A DNA stretch of 64,000 nt from Chelatococcus composti. Its GTDB lineage: Bacteria; Pseudomonadota; Alphaproteobacteria; Rhizobiales; Beijerinckiaceae. The notes under the pieces were generated by a model. The model saw nothing but the letters and a program-made list of their open reading frames with translations, was not told the DNA's origin and ran no database searches. The DNA is taken from NCBI RefSeq assembly GCF_014201415.1, contig NZ_JACHEH010000002.1:62001-126000 (forward strand). The letters run 5' to 3'. The position numbers and the translations under genes are program-made. Of the stretch, positions 21,040 to 27,493 are shown piece after piece (positions within the stretch are counted from its first letter, which is position 1; every line of letters begins with the position of its first letter).

Positions 21040-21878
21040 TGCGGCCGCCTCTCAATGACGACGCGCCCGGTCAGCACGAGCCAGACGCCGATGCCGCCGG
21101 CGACGACGAGCAGCGCGAGCGCGGCCACCGCCGGCCAAGAGTTGATGCCGTTCAGGAAAGCAAGGCCGCCGCCGCCAGTCACAAACGACAGCAGGATCGA
21201 CCACAGGCTCTTGCTTTCGGCTGGTGGCACGTCGTCGGGCGCCGCTTCCTCGTCGGAGATGTCCTTGGGGAGCGGCGTGCGCTCGTCCGCAGCCTGCAGC
21301 GCGCCCAGGAATGCCTCGAAGTAGCCGGCGATGAGCTTCGCCTTGTCTGTGCCGTTGACAATTCGCCTGGCCCCTACGGGGTCGGTGGTTTCGCCGTGGA
21401 AATAGTCGGAGAGCTTCTTGCCCGTGAACAGGCCCTCGTTCATGCCGACGACGGCGATGCGGGCACTCGTCTCCAGGTCGAGGACGAGGTTCGGCTTGTC
21501 AGTGAGCGGCAGGTCGAGCCGCGCCCCCATCTTCTCGTAATTGGAGCGGTGCGTGAGCTGGATGAGCCCGCGGCCGAACCAGCCATCCCGCCAGTAGGGC
21601 GTCGTCACGCCTTTCAGCTTCCCCGCCCGCCATGCGGCTTCGAGCCGGTCCATGGCCTGCGCGTCGCTCCGGGCGAAGGTTTCCCGCACCGGCGCCATGG
21701 TGCCCCCCGTCTCGTGAAAGACGGAGGCGAGGATGTAGGCAATCCGGCGAAGGTCCGTGACACGCTCGCGCCGGCAGGCGTCCAGAATGGCCTCGCAGCC
21801 CTTGACCTGCTCAGTCGTGAGCCGGCCTCCGAAGGGCGCGCGCCGGGCGTAGCTGAAGAACGTCGTGCGATTGATCAT
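21036..21878 (-). CDS. Endolysin, GH19 chitinase/lysozyme-like with C-terminal membrane segment
   Basis: A 280-residue muralytic enzyme. Residues ~1-185 resemble phage GH19-type lysozymes: ILASVFHETGGTMAPVRE carries the likely catalytic glutamate, then WFGRGLIQLTHRSNYEKMGARL and ARRIVNGTDKAKLIAGYFEAF. After an acidic linker, a hydrophobic stretch at ~240-270 (SWPAVAALALLVVAGGIGVWLVL) suggests a membrane-anchored enzyme. The start at ATG 21878 is chosen over 21932. A copy of the late-gene 11-mer lies about 50 bases upstream. Confidence 0.85.
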   Translation of the reverse strand: MINRTTFFSYARRAPFGGRLTTEQVKGCEAILDACRRERVTDLRRIAYILASVFHETGGTMAPVRETFARSDAQAMDRLEAAWRAGKLKGVTTPYWRDGWFGRGLIQLTHRSNYEKMGARLDLPLTDKPNLVLDLETSARIAVVGMNEGLFTGKKLSDYFHGETTDPVGARRIVNGTDKAKLIAGYFEAFLGALQAADERTPLPKDISDEEAAPDDVPPAESKSLWSILLSFVTGGGGLAFLNGINSWPAVAALALLVVAGGIGVWLVLTGRVVIERRPQ

Positions 21879-21928
21879 CGGGCACCTCGCGCGAGATGCC
21901 CGGAGGATGCGGGGCGCCCCAATCAGAC

Positions 21929-21939
21929 GCACCGCACAG
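21929..21939 (-). promoter_or_regulatory. Late-gene 11-mer, copy a (endolysin unit)
   Basis: On the minus strand it reads CTGTGCGGTGC. It lies 5 bases after the stop of the fibre-assembly-like gene and about 50 bases before the endolysin start. It is one of nine copies placed ahead of late units in the transcription direction. Confidence 0.6.
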
Positions 21940-21944
21940 AGGCG

Positions 21945-22418
21945 CTATGGCGGCCACTCCATCGGCACGGCAGCCGCCAACTCGGCCACGAATTGCTCAA
22001 CAGTTGGCTGCTCGCGCTGCCCGCTCTGGACCTTGTCCAGCTCGGCAAAGACGTAGGCCCACACCGCATCGCGCCATGCAACGAACGCCTGCGCCTCGGC
22101 AGCCCATACAGGGTTTGTCGAGTTGAGATAGGACGCGCACGAGACCGCATTATCGTAAAGCCTGGCCTGTGCCGTAGCATCGACATGCGCGCGGATTGCA
22201 GCGCGGTAGTCTTCAAGCGTCGGAGGCGCTGGCTCTGGCTCCTGCGGGGCCTCGTGTTCCGGCATTGGAGGGTCAATGAGCGCGAACACGCCCCCTTCAA
22301 TGCTGACAACCTTGCCGTTCGCGATCCCTTCGATGGCAGCGCGGTATTCATCATCGGTGATCTCTACGCCGCCAGCTATCGGAGACGTGCTGACACAATT
22401 GGCAGCTGCCCACGGCAT
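21945..22418 (-). CDS. Tail-fibre assembly-like phage protein
   Basis: A 157-residue protein directly downstream of the tail fibre gene (1-base stop/start overlap). The C-terminal half contains LYDNAVSCASYLNSTNPVWA and AFVAWRDAVWAYV, a pattern common in proteins encoded just after phage tail fibres. The middle is proline/glutamate-rich. Probably a fibre assembly chaperone or fibre-associated protein; the exact role is not known. Confidence 0.65.
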   Translation of the reverse strand: MPWAAANCVSTSPIAGGVEITDDEYRAAIEGIANGKVVSIEGGVFALIDPPMPEHEAPQEPEPAPPTLEDYRAAIRAHVDATAQARLYDNAVSCASYLNSTNPVWAAEAQAFVAWRDAVWAYVFAELDKVQSGQREQPTVEQFVAELAAAVPMEWPP

Positions 22419-23764
22419 TAGCGTATCCTCATGAAATAGGTGGCACCGATGTTTCTCGGGCGCGTTTCATTCGCGACGCGACCGCTGTTAACACCTCCCG
22501 TCGAGCTGTTTTGCGACGACCAAAAGAATTGCGTCACGCCTGCGGCGCCGCCGCCGTAAACATTGTCCCGCGGCTGCGAATGCGTGTGGTCCTGCACTGC
22601 GTCATCCTGCGTCGTGCCTGACGCCCCCGCGCGAATGAACCGGCGCTCGGTGTTGATGAGGTGGATCGTCTGACCGTGTATTGGCGACGAGGGCAGATCA
22701 ATCTCAGCCGTAGCGGTGATGAGCGGCGCAGAGCCGGAGACGCTTTCGTTCGCGAGGACGCCCTGATTGTAGCCGCCTGCGCCGGTCTCTCCGGCGCTCA
22801 GCTTCACATAGCGGTACCACTTGTCGGTGGGCGGGGCTCCTCCGCCGAGATGGTCGAACACAGGGATCGGCACCCGGAGCGGAAGCGAGGCCCAAGGATC
22901 GGCGGCAGCTTCAAGCGCCTCCTGCACGTTCGTGGCCCCAGGGAAGGCGGTGCTGTCGTCGTAACCCACGTCGACCGCCTGCCCGGCACCAAGCAGCCAC
23001 GGTTCCCACGTGGCCCCGGCAAGGCGCCGGCGATTGGCGAGCTCCAGCTTGGCGCCGCCCACGAGCAGATATGCCCGCTGCACCACCCGATCGGCGTCCG
23101 CCGGATCAGCGACCACCTCGACCACCCAGCGATTCGTCGGGCCAGGCAGCGGCGCGTTTGTTTCGCTCGTCAGAATGTACGTGCCGCGTTGGTCAAGGGC
23201 GTTGAAGTCCGTGCCGTCGGGCAGCGCATGCGTGGCGAGGAGCTGCGCTGCCGCCTCCGCCGCCACTGCCCAATCCTCAGCATCGTCTGCCGACGCAGCC
23301 GCATCCGATGCCGCCTGCTGTGCCTGGGCCGTGAGCGCCGTGACTGCAGGGATGATGTCGGAGGTCGCGGCGGCGATGTCCTCCACGCGGTCGAAAATTT
23401 CGCGCTGTGTCGCCGTCAGGCGGTTGAGCTCCAGGTTGTGATCGCGGGCAGGAACGCCGCGGCCCTCGGCGAACTGGTCAACGCGCCGCGGCCGTCGCCG
23501 GCCGGCGATTCGCAGCGCCCCCGTGATCGGCGCATCGAAAGTGATCGTGCCATTCACCCAACAGCCTGGCGAGCCGTAGAAATCCTCGATCTGATCGCCG
23601 GCGAACGTCCAATTCGTCACCGGCACGCCATCGAGCGTCACGGCGAGGTCGTCGCCTGTCCCCTCAAATACCGGGAACGGCACCGGGAACGGGCCGGCAC
23701 TGTTGTTCGGCGTGTAGTCGACACGGCGAGGCGCGTCAGCGATGGAAGGGGTTGGCAGCGGCAT
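22418..23764 (-). CDS. Tail fibre protein with T7 gp17-like N-terminus
   Basis: 448 residues from the ATG at 23764. Residues ~1-120 match the layout of the T7 gp17 adaptor that binds the tail (YTPNNSAGPFPVPFPVFEG, then DQFAEGRGVPARDHNLELNRL). A helical alanine-rich connector follows. The C-terminus is fibre-tip like (DHTHSQPRDN; ETRPRNIGATYFMRI). An in-frame ATG at 23794 would add ten residues. I prefer 23764 because it puts the upstream 11-mer about 50 bases away, as for other late genes. It determines host binding. Confidence 0.85.
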   Translation of the reverse strand: MPLPTPSIADAPRRVDYTPNNSAGPFPVPFPVFEGTGDDLAVTLDGVPVTNWTFAGDQIEDFYGSPGCWVNGTITFDAPITGALRIAGRRRPRRVDQFAEGRGVPARDHNLELNRLTATQREIFDRVEDIAAATSDIIPAVTALTAQAQQAASDAAASADDAEDWAVAAEAAAQLLATHALPDGTDFNALDQRGTYILTSETNAPLPGPTNRWVVEVVADPADADRVVQRAYLLVGGAKLELANRRRLAGATWEPWLLGAGQAVDVGYDDSTAFPGATNVQEALEAAADPWASLPLRVPIPVFDHLGGGAPPTDKWYRYVKLSAGETGAGGYNQGVLANESVSGSAPLITATAEIDLPSSPIHGQTIHLINTERRFIRAGASGTTQDDAVQDHTHSQPRDNVYGGGAAGVTQFFWSSQNSSTGGVNSGRVANETRPRNIGATYFMRIR

Positions 23765-23814
23765 GGCGGCGAACGTCTCCGTTGCCGCCCACATTGCTCG
23801 CTCGATGCGCTAAC

Positions 23815-23825
23815 GCACCGCACAG
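23815..23825 (-). promoter_or_regulatory. Late-gene 11-mer, copy b (tail fibre unit)
   Basis: The minus strand reads CTGTGCGGTGC. It lies about 50 bases before the preferred tail-fibre start, in the gap between the fibre gene and the divergent HicB-like cassette. Confidence 0.6.
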
Positions 23826-23932
23826 CGTCGCGAAAGTCTCATCTTCCAGGATTGCGAAACCATGCGGCGATGGGATCGTTGATATACGCGGGGAAACGTG
23901 TCTTACATACGGAGCCCACGAAGGAGATGACT

Positions 23933-24223
23933 GTGACCACCGATAGTGCCCTGCGGGTGACCGTGACGATTGAACGTCGCGAGGACGGCGGGTTATATGT
24001 CTATTCGGACGACCTGCCCGGCTTCGTCCTCTCCCACGCTGATCCAGATCGCGTGCTCGCTGACATCGAGCCCGCTCTGAACGTCTTTATGTCGCAGTTC
24101 GTCAACCACGACGTGCAAGTGAAGCCGCTTGTCGATTTGCGAGACGCCTTGGTTGCAAACGGCATTGTGGATGAGCTTCCGAAAGGGCGCACCACCCGCG
24201 ACTACGTAGGGCTCGCCGCGTAA
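23933..24223 (+). CDS. HicB-like antitoxin-family protein
   Basis: A 96-residue protein from the GTG at 23933. AAGGAG sits 6 bases upstream of this GTG but touches the earlier ATG at 23927, which decides the start. The segment VTIERREDGGLYVYSDDLPGFVLSHADPDRVLADIEPALNVF matches the HicB partial RNase H-like fold. It stands on the plus strand between minus-strand tail genes, as a lysogeny-expressed moron. The usual small HicA toxin is not adjacent. Instead an 84-residue unknown gene begins right at its stop. Confidence 0.75.
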   Translation: MTTDSALRVTVTIERREDGGLYVYSDDLPGFVLSHADPDRVLADIEPALNVFMSQFVNHDVQVKPLVDLRDALVANGIVDELPKGRTTRDYVGLAA

Positions 24224-24478
24224 ATGATCGCGTTGCGGTTTCTGCCTCGGGAAAACTGGGAACCGCGACTGAGGTATTATCGCTGCAAGCCTCTGGAAGG
24301 GAAAACGGCCCTCAATAGCGCGGAATGGTGGAGGTCCGAATGGAACTTCATCTTTACCGTGCCAGTCGAGGATAATGGCTGCTGCCACGAGGACGCCTTC
24401 AGACGCGTCTGCGGAGCAATCATTGCCTCCGCTCCTTCCGACATACAGTTCCCCGGCCCCGATTACCACGAAGGCTGA
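24224..24478 (+). CDS. Unknown partner of the HicB-like gene
   Basis: An 84-residue protein whose ATG directly follows the TAA of the HicB-like gene, so the two are surely co-translated. It does not resemble HicA (no double-stranded RNA-binding fold pattern, no conserved histidine context). It is rich in Trp, Arg and Tyr in the first half (ENWEPRLRYYRCK, WWRSEWNF) and has Cys-Cys-His in the second. It could be an alternative toxin or an accessory protein. No family is recognised. Confidence 0.6.
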   Translation: MIALRFLPRENWEPRLRYYRCKPLEGKTALNSAEWWRSEWNFIFTVPVEDNGCCHEDAFRRVCGAIIASAPSDIQFPGPDYHEG

Positions 24479-24549
24479 GCCCCTACTGCCGCCGCTCCGG
24501 GACCCCGAAGGCGTTGTTCACGCCGTCCTCAAGCTGGTCGAGCAGCCGG

Positions 24550-24879
24550 CTATTCGAACCGCGCGAATCGGCCGAAGTGCTTCTGCGCCACCCGACAGTA
24601 TGCTGCGTGCGCTTCCTCGGGCGTGGAGAAGAGCCCAAGGTGAACATGCAGACGGTTCAAATAGACTGTGGCCCTGTAGCGGCCAGCGCCCTTGTGAAAG
24701 GAGACACCCTTCGGCAGATATTTGCCCCGGCGCTTACGCGCGTTTCGCATGTTCTCAAATTTGGAGGCCATCCTTAGATTTGATAGCCTGTTATTCGTCG
24801 GGTCGCCGTCGATGTGGTCGATGTCTTCTAATGGGTCGGCGCCATATACCATCTTCCAAATGACTCTATGGACAAGAAG
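24550..24879 (-). pseudogene. HNH endonuclease, C-terminal part (split by insertion)
   Basis: Continuing the frame from the N-terminal half at 27,291-27,493. The segment HRVIWKMVYGADPLEDIDHIDGDPTNNR carries the HNH motif residues. It is followed by an AP2-like DNA-binding part (KGVSFHKGAGRYRATVYLN) and ends ...AHAAYCRVAQKHFGRFARFE. Together the halves give a free-standing phage HNH homing endonuclease of about 175 residues. The split is at the codons for LLV, duplicated as the 8-bp target repeat. This half has no start of its own. Confidence 0.85.
24872..24879. repeat. 8-bp target duplication, left copy (ACAAGAAG)
   Basis: Identical to 27,291-27,298. It abuts the left inverted repeat of the ISL3-type element and falls at the point where the HNH gene is interrupted. 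ISL3-family insertions commonly duplicate 8 bp. Confidence 0.85.
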
Positions 24880-24903
24880 GGCTCTGTTGAATTTCAAGTG
24901 GGT
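24880..24903 (+). repeat. ISL3 left terminal inverted repeat
   Basis: It begins GGCTCTGTTGAATTTC and continues AAGTGGGT. It matches the inverted right repeat with 19 of 24 positions identical. The transposase stop codon lies inside it. Confidence 0.75.
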
Positions 24904-26129
24904 TGCCGGGCATGAGGGTTGATCACTGCGAAGTCGAGCTTGCCGGCGATCAGGAAGATGACGGTTCTGATAGTGGTGAAGCGGGTGAAGCCGCGAGCGC
25001 GGCGCTTGGCGGACTGAAACAGGCCGTTGAGCGCTTCGAGGAAGCCGTTGGTCTGGCGGGTCTGGGCCCAGGCGACGATGCCCTCGAGGTGGCGACGGAC
25101 CATGGCGGCGACCTCCTTCATGGGTTCGACCTTGGAACGCATGACGCAGGTGCACCAGTGCTTGAGCATGTCGCGTGCCACGTTGATCTGCTTGCGCGCG
25201 AGGATCTCGCGCAGCTGCTCCTTGTAGACCCAGGCGCGCGCGGTGCGCACAGTGGCCATCCTGGCGATCAGGGCATCCAGATCGGCGGCAGCCTCGGGCT
25301 TGAGGCTGGCGCGGTTCTTCAGCAGCGACCAGCGCATCCTCTTGAGGGACTTGTCGCTGCGCTGCTCGATGCGGCGCATCCTGTCCACGGGCGCATTGGC
25401 GTGCCCGATGACGTGGAACTTGTCGAAGGTGACGCGCGCGTTGGGCAGGTGCTCGGCGCAGCCCCTGATGAACGCTGGCGACATGTCGATGCTGACGGAC
25501 GTGATCTGCTCCGCAGGGCAGTGACGGCTTTGCAGCTCGGTTGTCAGCTGGGCGATCGAGTCGGCGCCGCGGCCCTCCGCCACGGCGATCACGCGTCGCT
25601 CAGTGGCGTCTGCGGCGAGCGTGATGTAATCATGCCCGCGAGCCCGCGACGTCTCGTCGATGGCCAGCTCGCGCACCGCGGACAGGTCCGTTTGCGCCAG
25701 GGCGAGCTCCACGTAGCGCTCGCAGAGCGCGGCGACACGGTGACGGCTCACGCCCACCAGGCGCGCCGCCGCGGCAAAGGTCATCTGCTGGCACAGCAGC
25801 AGCACCAGGGCTTCGAACAGCAGCGTGAAGCCCGAGAGCTTGCCGGCCCACGGCGGATCGACCTGGCGGACGCTGCCATCGGGCAGCTTTACCCGGGGGA
25901 CACGCACTTCCAGGAAGCACTCGTGCTGGAAGAAGTTCAGGTGCCGGTAACGCTTGGCGACGGTGTCGTGAACCGGATGCTGGCCCTCCACGCCAGCCAG
26001 CGCGAAGCGGCTGCCGGCGATGAAGTCCACCCGGATGGTGAGCGTCTTGGCCGCCAAATCGAAGTCCGCGCCCGTCACCTGCCACGGCGGAGAGACCCCC
26101 AAGGCAGCCTCAAACAGCTTGTCAGTCAT
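24894..26129 (-). CDS. ISL3-family transposase
   Basis: A 411-residue DDE transposase. An N-terminal Zn-binding/HTH part includes LVGVSRHRVAALCERY. Catalytic segments are LAIDETSRARGHDYITL, SIDMSPAFIRG and VTFDKFHVIGHANAPVD, with the glutamate near NGFLEALNGLFQSAKRRARGF; all are typical of ISL3. Length is close to the family norm, so it appears intact. It lies between the two inverted repeats, reading toward the left end. Confidence 0.93.
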   Translation of the reverse strand: MTDKLFEAALGVSPPWQVTGADFDLAAKTLTIRVDFIAGSRFALAGVEGQHPVHDTVAKRYRHLNFFQHECFLEVRVPRVKLPDGSVRQVDPPWAGKLSGFTLLFEALVLLLCQQMTFAAAARLVGVSRHRVAALCERYVELALAQTDLSAVRELAIDETSRARGHDYITLAADATERRVIAVAEGRGADSIAQLTTELQSRHCPAEQITSVSIDMSPAFIRGCAEHLPNARVTFDKFHVIGHANAPVDRMRRIEQRSDKSLKRMRWSLLKNRASLKPEAAADLDALIARMATVRTARAWVYKEQLREILARKQINVARDMLKHWCTCVMRSKVEPMKEVAAMVRRHLEGIVAWAQTRQTNGFLEALNGLFQSAKRRARGFTRFTTIRTVIFLIAGKLDFAVINPHARQPT

Positions 26130-26160
26130 ACCCGATCCCGTACCTGCTCAGGTCCAGCTT

Positions 26161-26184
26161 ACCCACTCGAAATTGAAAAGAGGC
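26161..26184 (-). repeat. ISL3 right terminal inverted repeat
   Basis: Read inward it is GCCTCTTTTCAATTTC then GAGTGGGT, the counterpart of the left repeat. The 8 bases after it (CGAAATTA) do not match the left-flank target duplication. Confidence 0.7.
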
Positions 26185-26228
26185 CGAAATTATAGTAATG
26201 AAACACCACGGTGACGCTGGGGGTGCTC

Positions 26229-26570
26229 ATGAGCCGAAGCAAAGCGAGTGGATACAGCTTGACCAACAGGGACGCCTCTATCGTCCTGGGCATGGTGGCT
26301 CGCGGAGATCGCGACCATGACATTGCGGCTTGGTTCGGGGTGAACCAAGGGCGCATCGCCGAGGTTAAGGACGGCAAATTTGGATCGATCAGCGCTGCGC
26401 CGGCTCACGAACTGCCCCCGAAGGGGCCACCGGGTGTGAAGGGTAAGCGACTGCGTGCCGCCGTCGGTCGAGCGCTGGAAATACTATCGAGCGAAGGTAG
26501 TCAGGGCGTTGCCAAAGCTGTCGAGGTCTTGCAGCAGGGATTAGAACGCTACGACGCCAACGAAGATTGA
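26229..26570 (+). CDS. Small HTH-like protein in the insertion
   Basis: A 113-residue protein from the ATG at 26229. The segment LTNRDASIVLGMVARGDRDHDIAAWFGVNQGRIAEVKDGKFG looks like a helix-turn-helix in which the AAWFGVNQGRIAEV part would be the recognition helix. A C-terminal helical tail follows. It may be a regulator of the neighbouring methylase, with which it overlaps by 22 bp at the 3' ends. It is cargo outside the IS repeats but inside the duplicated target site. Confidence 0.65.
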   Translation: MSRSKASGYSLTNRDASIVLGMVARGDRDHDIAAWFGVNQGRIAEVKDGKFGSISAAPAHELPPKGPPGVKGKRLRAAVGRALEILSSEGSQGVAKAVEVLQQGLERYDANED

Positions 26571-27214
26571 CGCCCGTTGCTCATGTTACTTGAGCCTGGA
26601 TAATCAGTTCGCCGCTCCAAACTGCGGCGACAGGGTGGAATCCAAACTAGACGCGGCTCTCCATCTGCTTTCTTGTTCCAGACAAACCATGCATAGCCGG
26701 TGGCAGTCGTGGCCCTTTGATCGAGGCGCCCCTTCACCATTGGCACGCGCTCAACGAATTGCGCGAAGATAGCGGGCGGGGCCTTTGCGAAAATGTTCTC
26801 GTAGCGGCCGACGCTTTCGAGAAAGACCGTCCGTGCAAGAATGGCAACGCCTGTCCGGGCGACGCTCAAGGCTCGCAGGACAAAATCTTCTGCCAAACGA
26901 AATGGAGGATTGGTGATCACCCAATCAACCGCGTTGGTCTCGTACGGATATGTCAGGAAATCTCTGATCTTGCCGTAGTTGTAGTCAAAGGCATCGTACG
27001 ACTGGACCTCGCGAAAGTACTCTTTGAGCACTCTCGCCATATGACCGGCCCCGCAAGCCGGCTCAAGACAAGTTAGCTGGCCGAACTCGCGTGTCCATGG
27101 CGTAAGGACGTGCTCGAAGAGCGCACGCGTCGCCCACGGTGGCGTCGGAAAATCATCTGGACTGTCAGCGGGCTCGCTCCGCTGTGACATCACCGCATGC
27201 GAGGTGTTCTGCAT
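26549..27214 (-). CDS. N6-adenine DNA methyltransferase-like protein
   Basis: A 221-residue protein with the SAM-binding motif I (CLEPACGAGHMARVL) and catalytic motif IV NPPF (VDWVITNPPFRLAEDF), as in phage orphan adenine methylases. GGGAGGGG lies 6 bases before the ATG at 27214. No restriction enzyme is visible beside it. It may be an orphan methylase protecting DNA. Its base composition is lower in GC than the phage genes, consistent with arrival inside the mobile unit. Confidence 0.82.
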   Translation of the reverse strand: MQNTSHAVMSQRSEPADSPDDFPTPPWATRALFEHVLTPWTREFGQLTCLEPACGAGHMARVLKEYFREVQSYDAFDYNYGKIRDFLTYPYETNAVDWVITNPPFRLAEDFVLRALSVARTGVAILARTVFLESVGRYENIFAKAPPAIFAQFVERVPMVKGRLDQRATTATGYAWFVWNKKADGEPRLVWIPPCRRSLERRTDYPGSSNMSNGRQSSLAS

Positions 27215-27274
27215 GGCGCCCCTCCCATGACGGACATCAGGGATCAGTCATAGTTTAAGATTGGTTAATGGCGT

Positions 27275-27493
27275 TTACAGTGATTTGGCTACAAGAAGCA
27301 AGCGCCCACCCACATTCACAACCATCCTTCCCTGCGACTTGCTCAGGCTCCCCGCCGCCTTCCCAGCAAACCGCCCGTTCCACTGCGGAGAGGCATCTTC
27401 ACGATACTTCCATCGGAGCGTGCCGGTATCCGCGTCGTAAGAAAACCGACGCAACAAATCAAGTCTGTCAGGAAGTTCTCTTGCAGGCGCCAT
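27275..27493 (-). pseudogene. HNH endonuclease, N-terminal part (split by insertion)
   Basis: A 72-residue open frame beginning MAPARELPDRLDLLRRFSYD and reading through ADTGTLRWKYREDASPQWNGRFAGKAAG, the usual N-terminal half of phage HNH homing endonucleases. Codons up to the duplicated LLV are original. The final VAKSL and stop come from the inserted DNA. Its ATG touches the stop of the ejection protein gene, so it belonged to the late operon. The remainder is at 24,550-24,879. Confidence 0.85.
27291..27298. repeat. 8-bp target duplication, right copy (ACAAGAAG)
   Basis: Identical to the left copy at 24,872-24,879. In the minus-strand HNH frame it encodes the LLV of VGGRLLLV, the exact place where the C-terminal half resumes. 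Confidence 0.85.

Larger units (their letters stand above)
24880..27290. mobile_element. 2.4-kb insertion: ISL3-family IS plus methylase cargo
   Basis: The 2411-bp segment between the two ACAAGAAG repeats. It contains an ISL3-family transposase with its own terminal inverted repeats (24,880-24,903 and 26,161-26,184) and a further 1.1 kb carrying an HTH-like gene and an adenine methylase. The cargo is visibly less GC-rich than the phage. The right boundary of the inserted unit is at 27,290, not at the IS right repeat, and shows no inverted repeat. See findings. Confidence 0.8.

Noticed and set aside
22418-24478. A diversity-generating retroelement near the tail fibre, as in phage BPP-1
   Set aside because: No reverse transcriptase frame and no variable/template repeat pair were seen around the fibre gene.
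26185-26192. Target duplication directly right of the IS inverted repeat
   Set aside because: CGAAATTA does not match ACAAGAAG on the left. The matching copy is 1.1 kb further right at 27,291.
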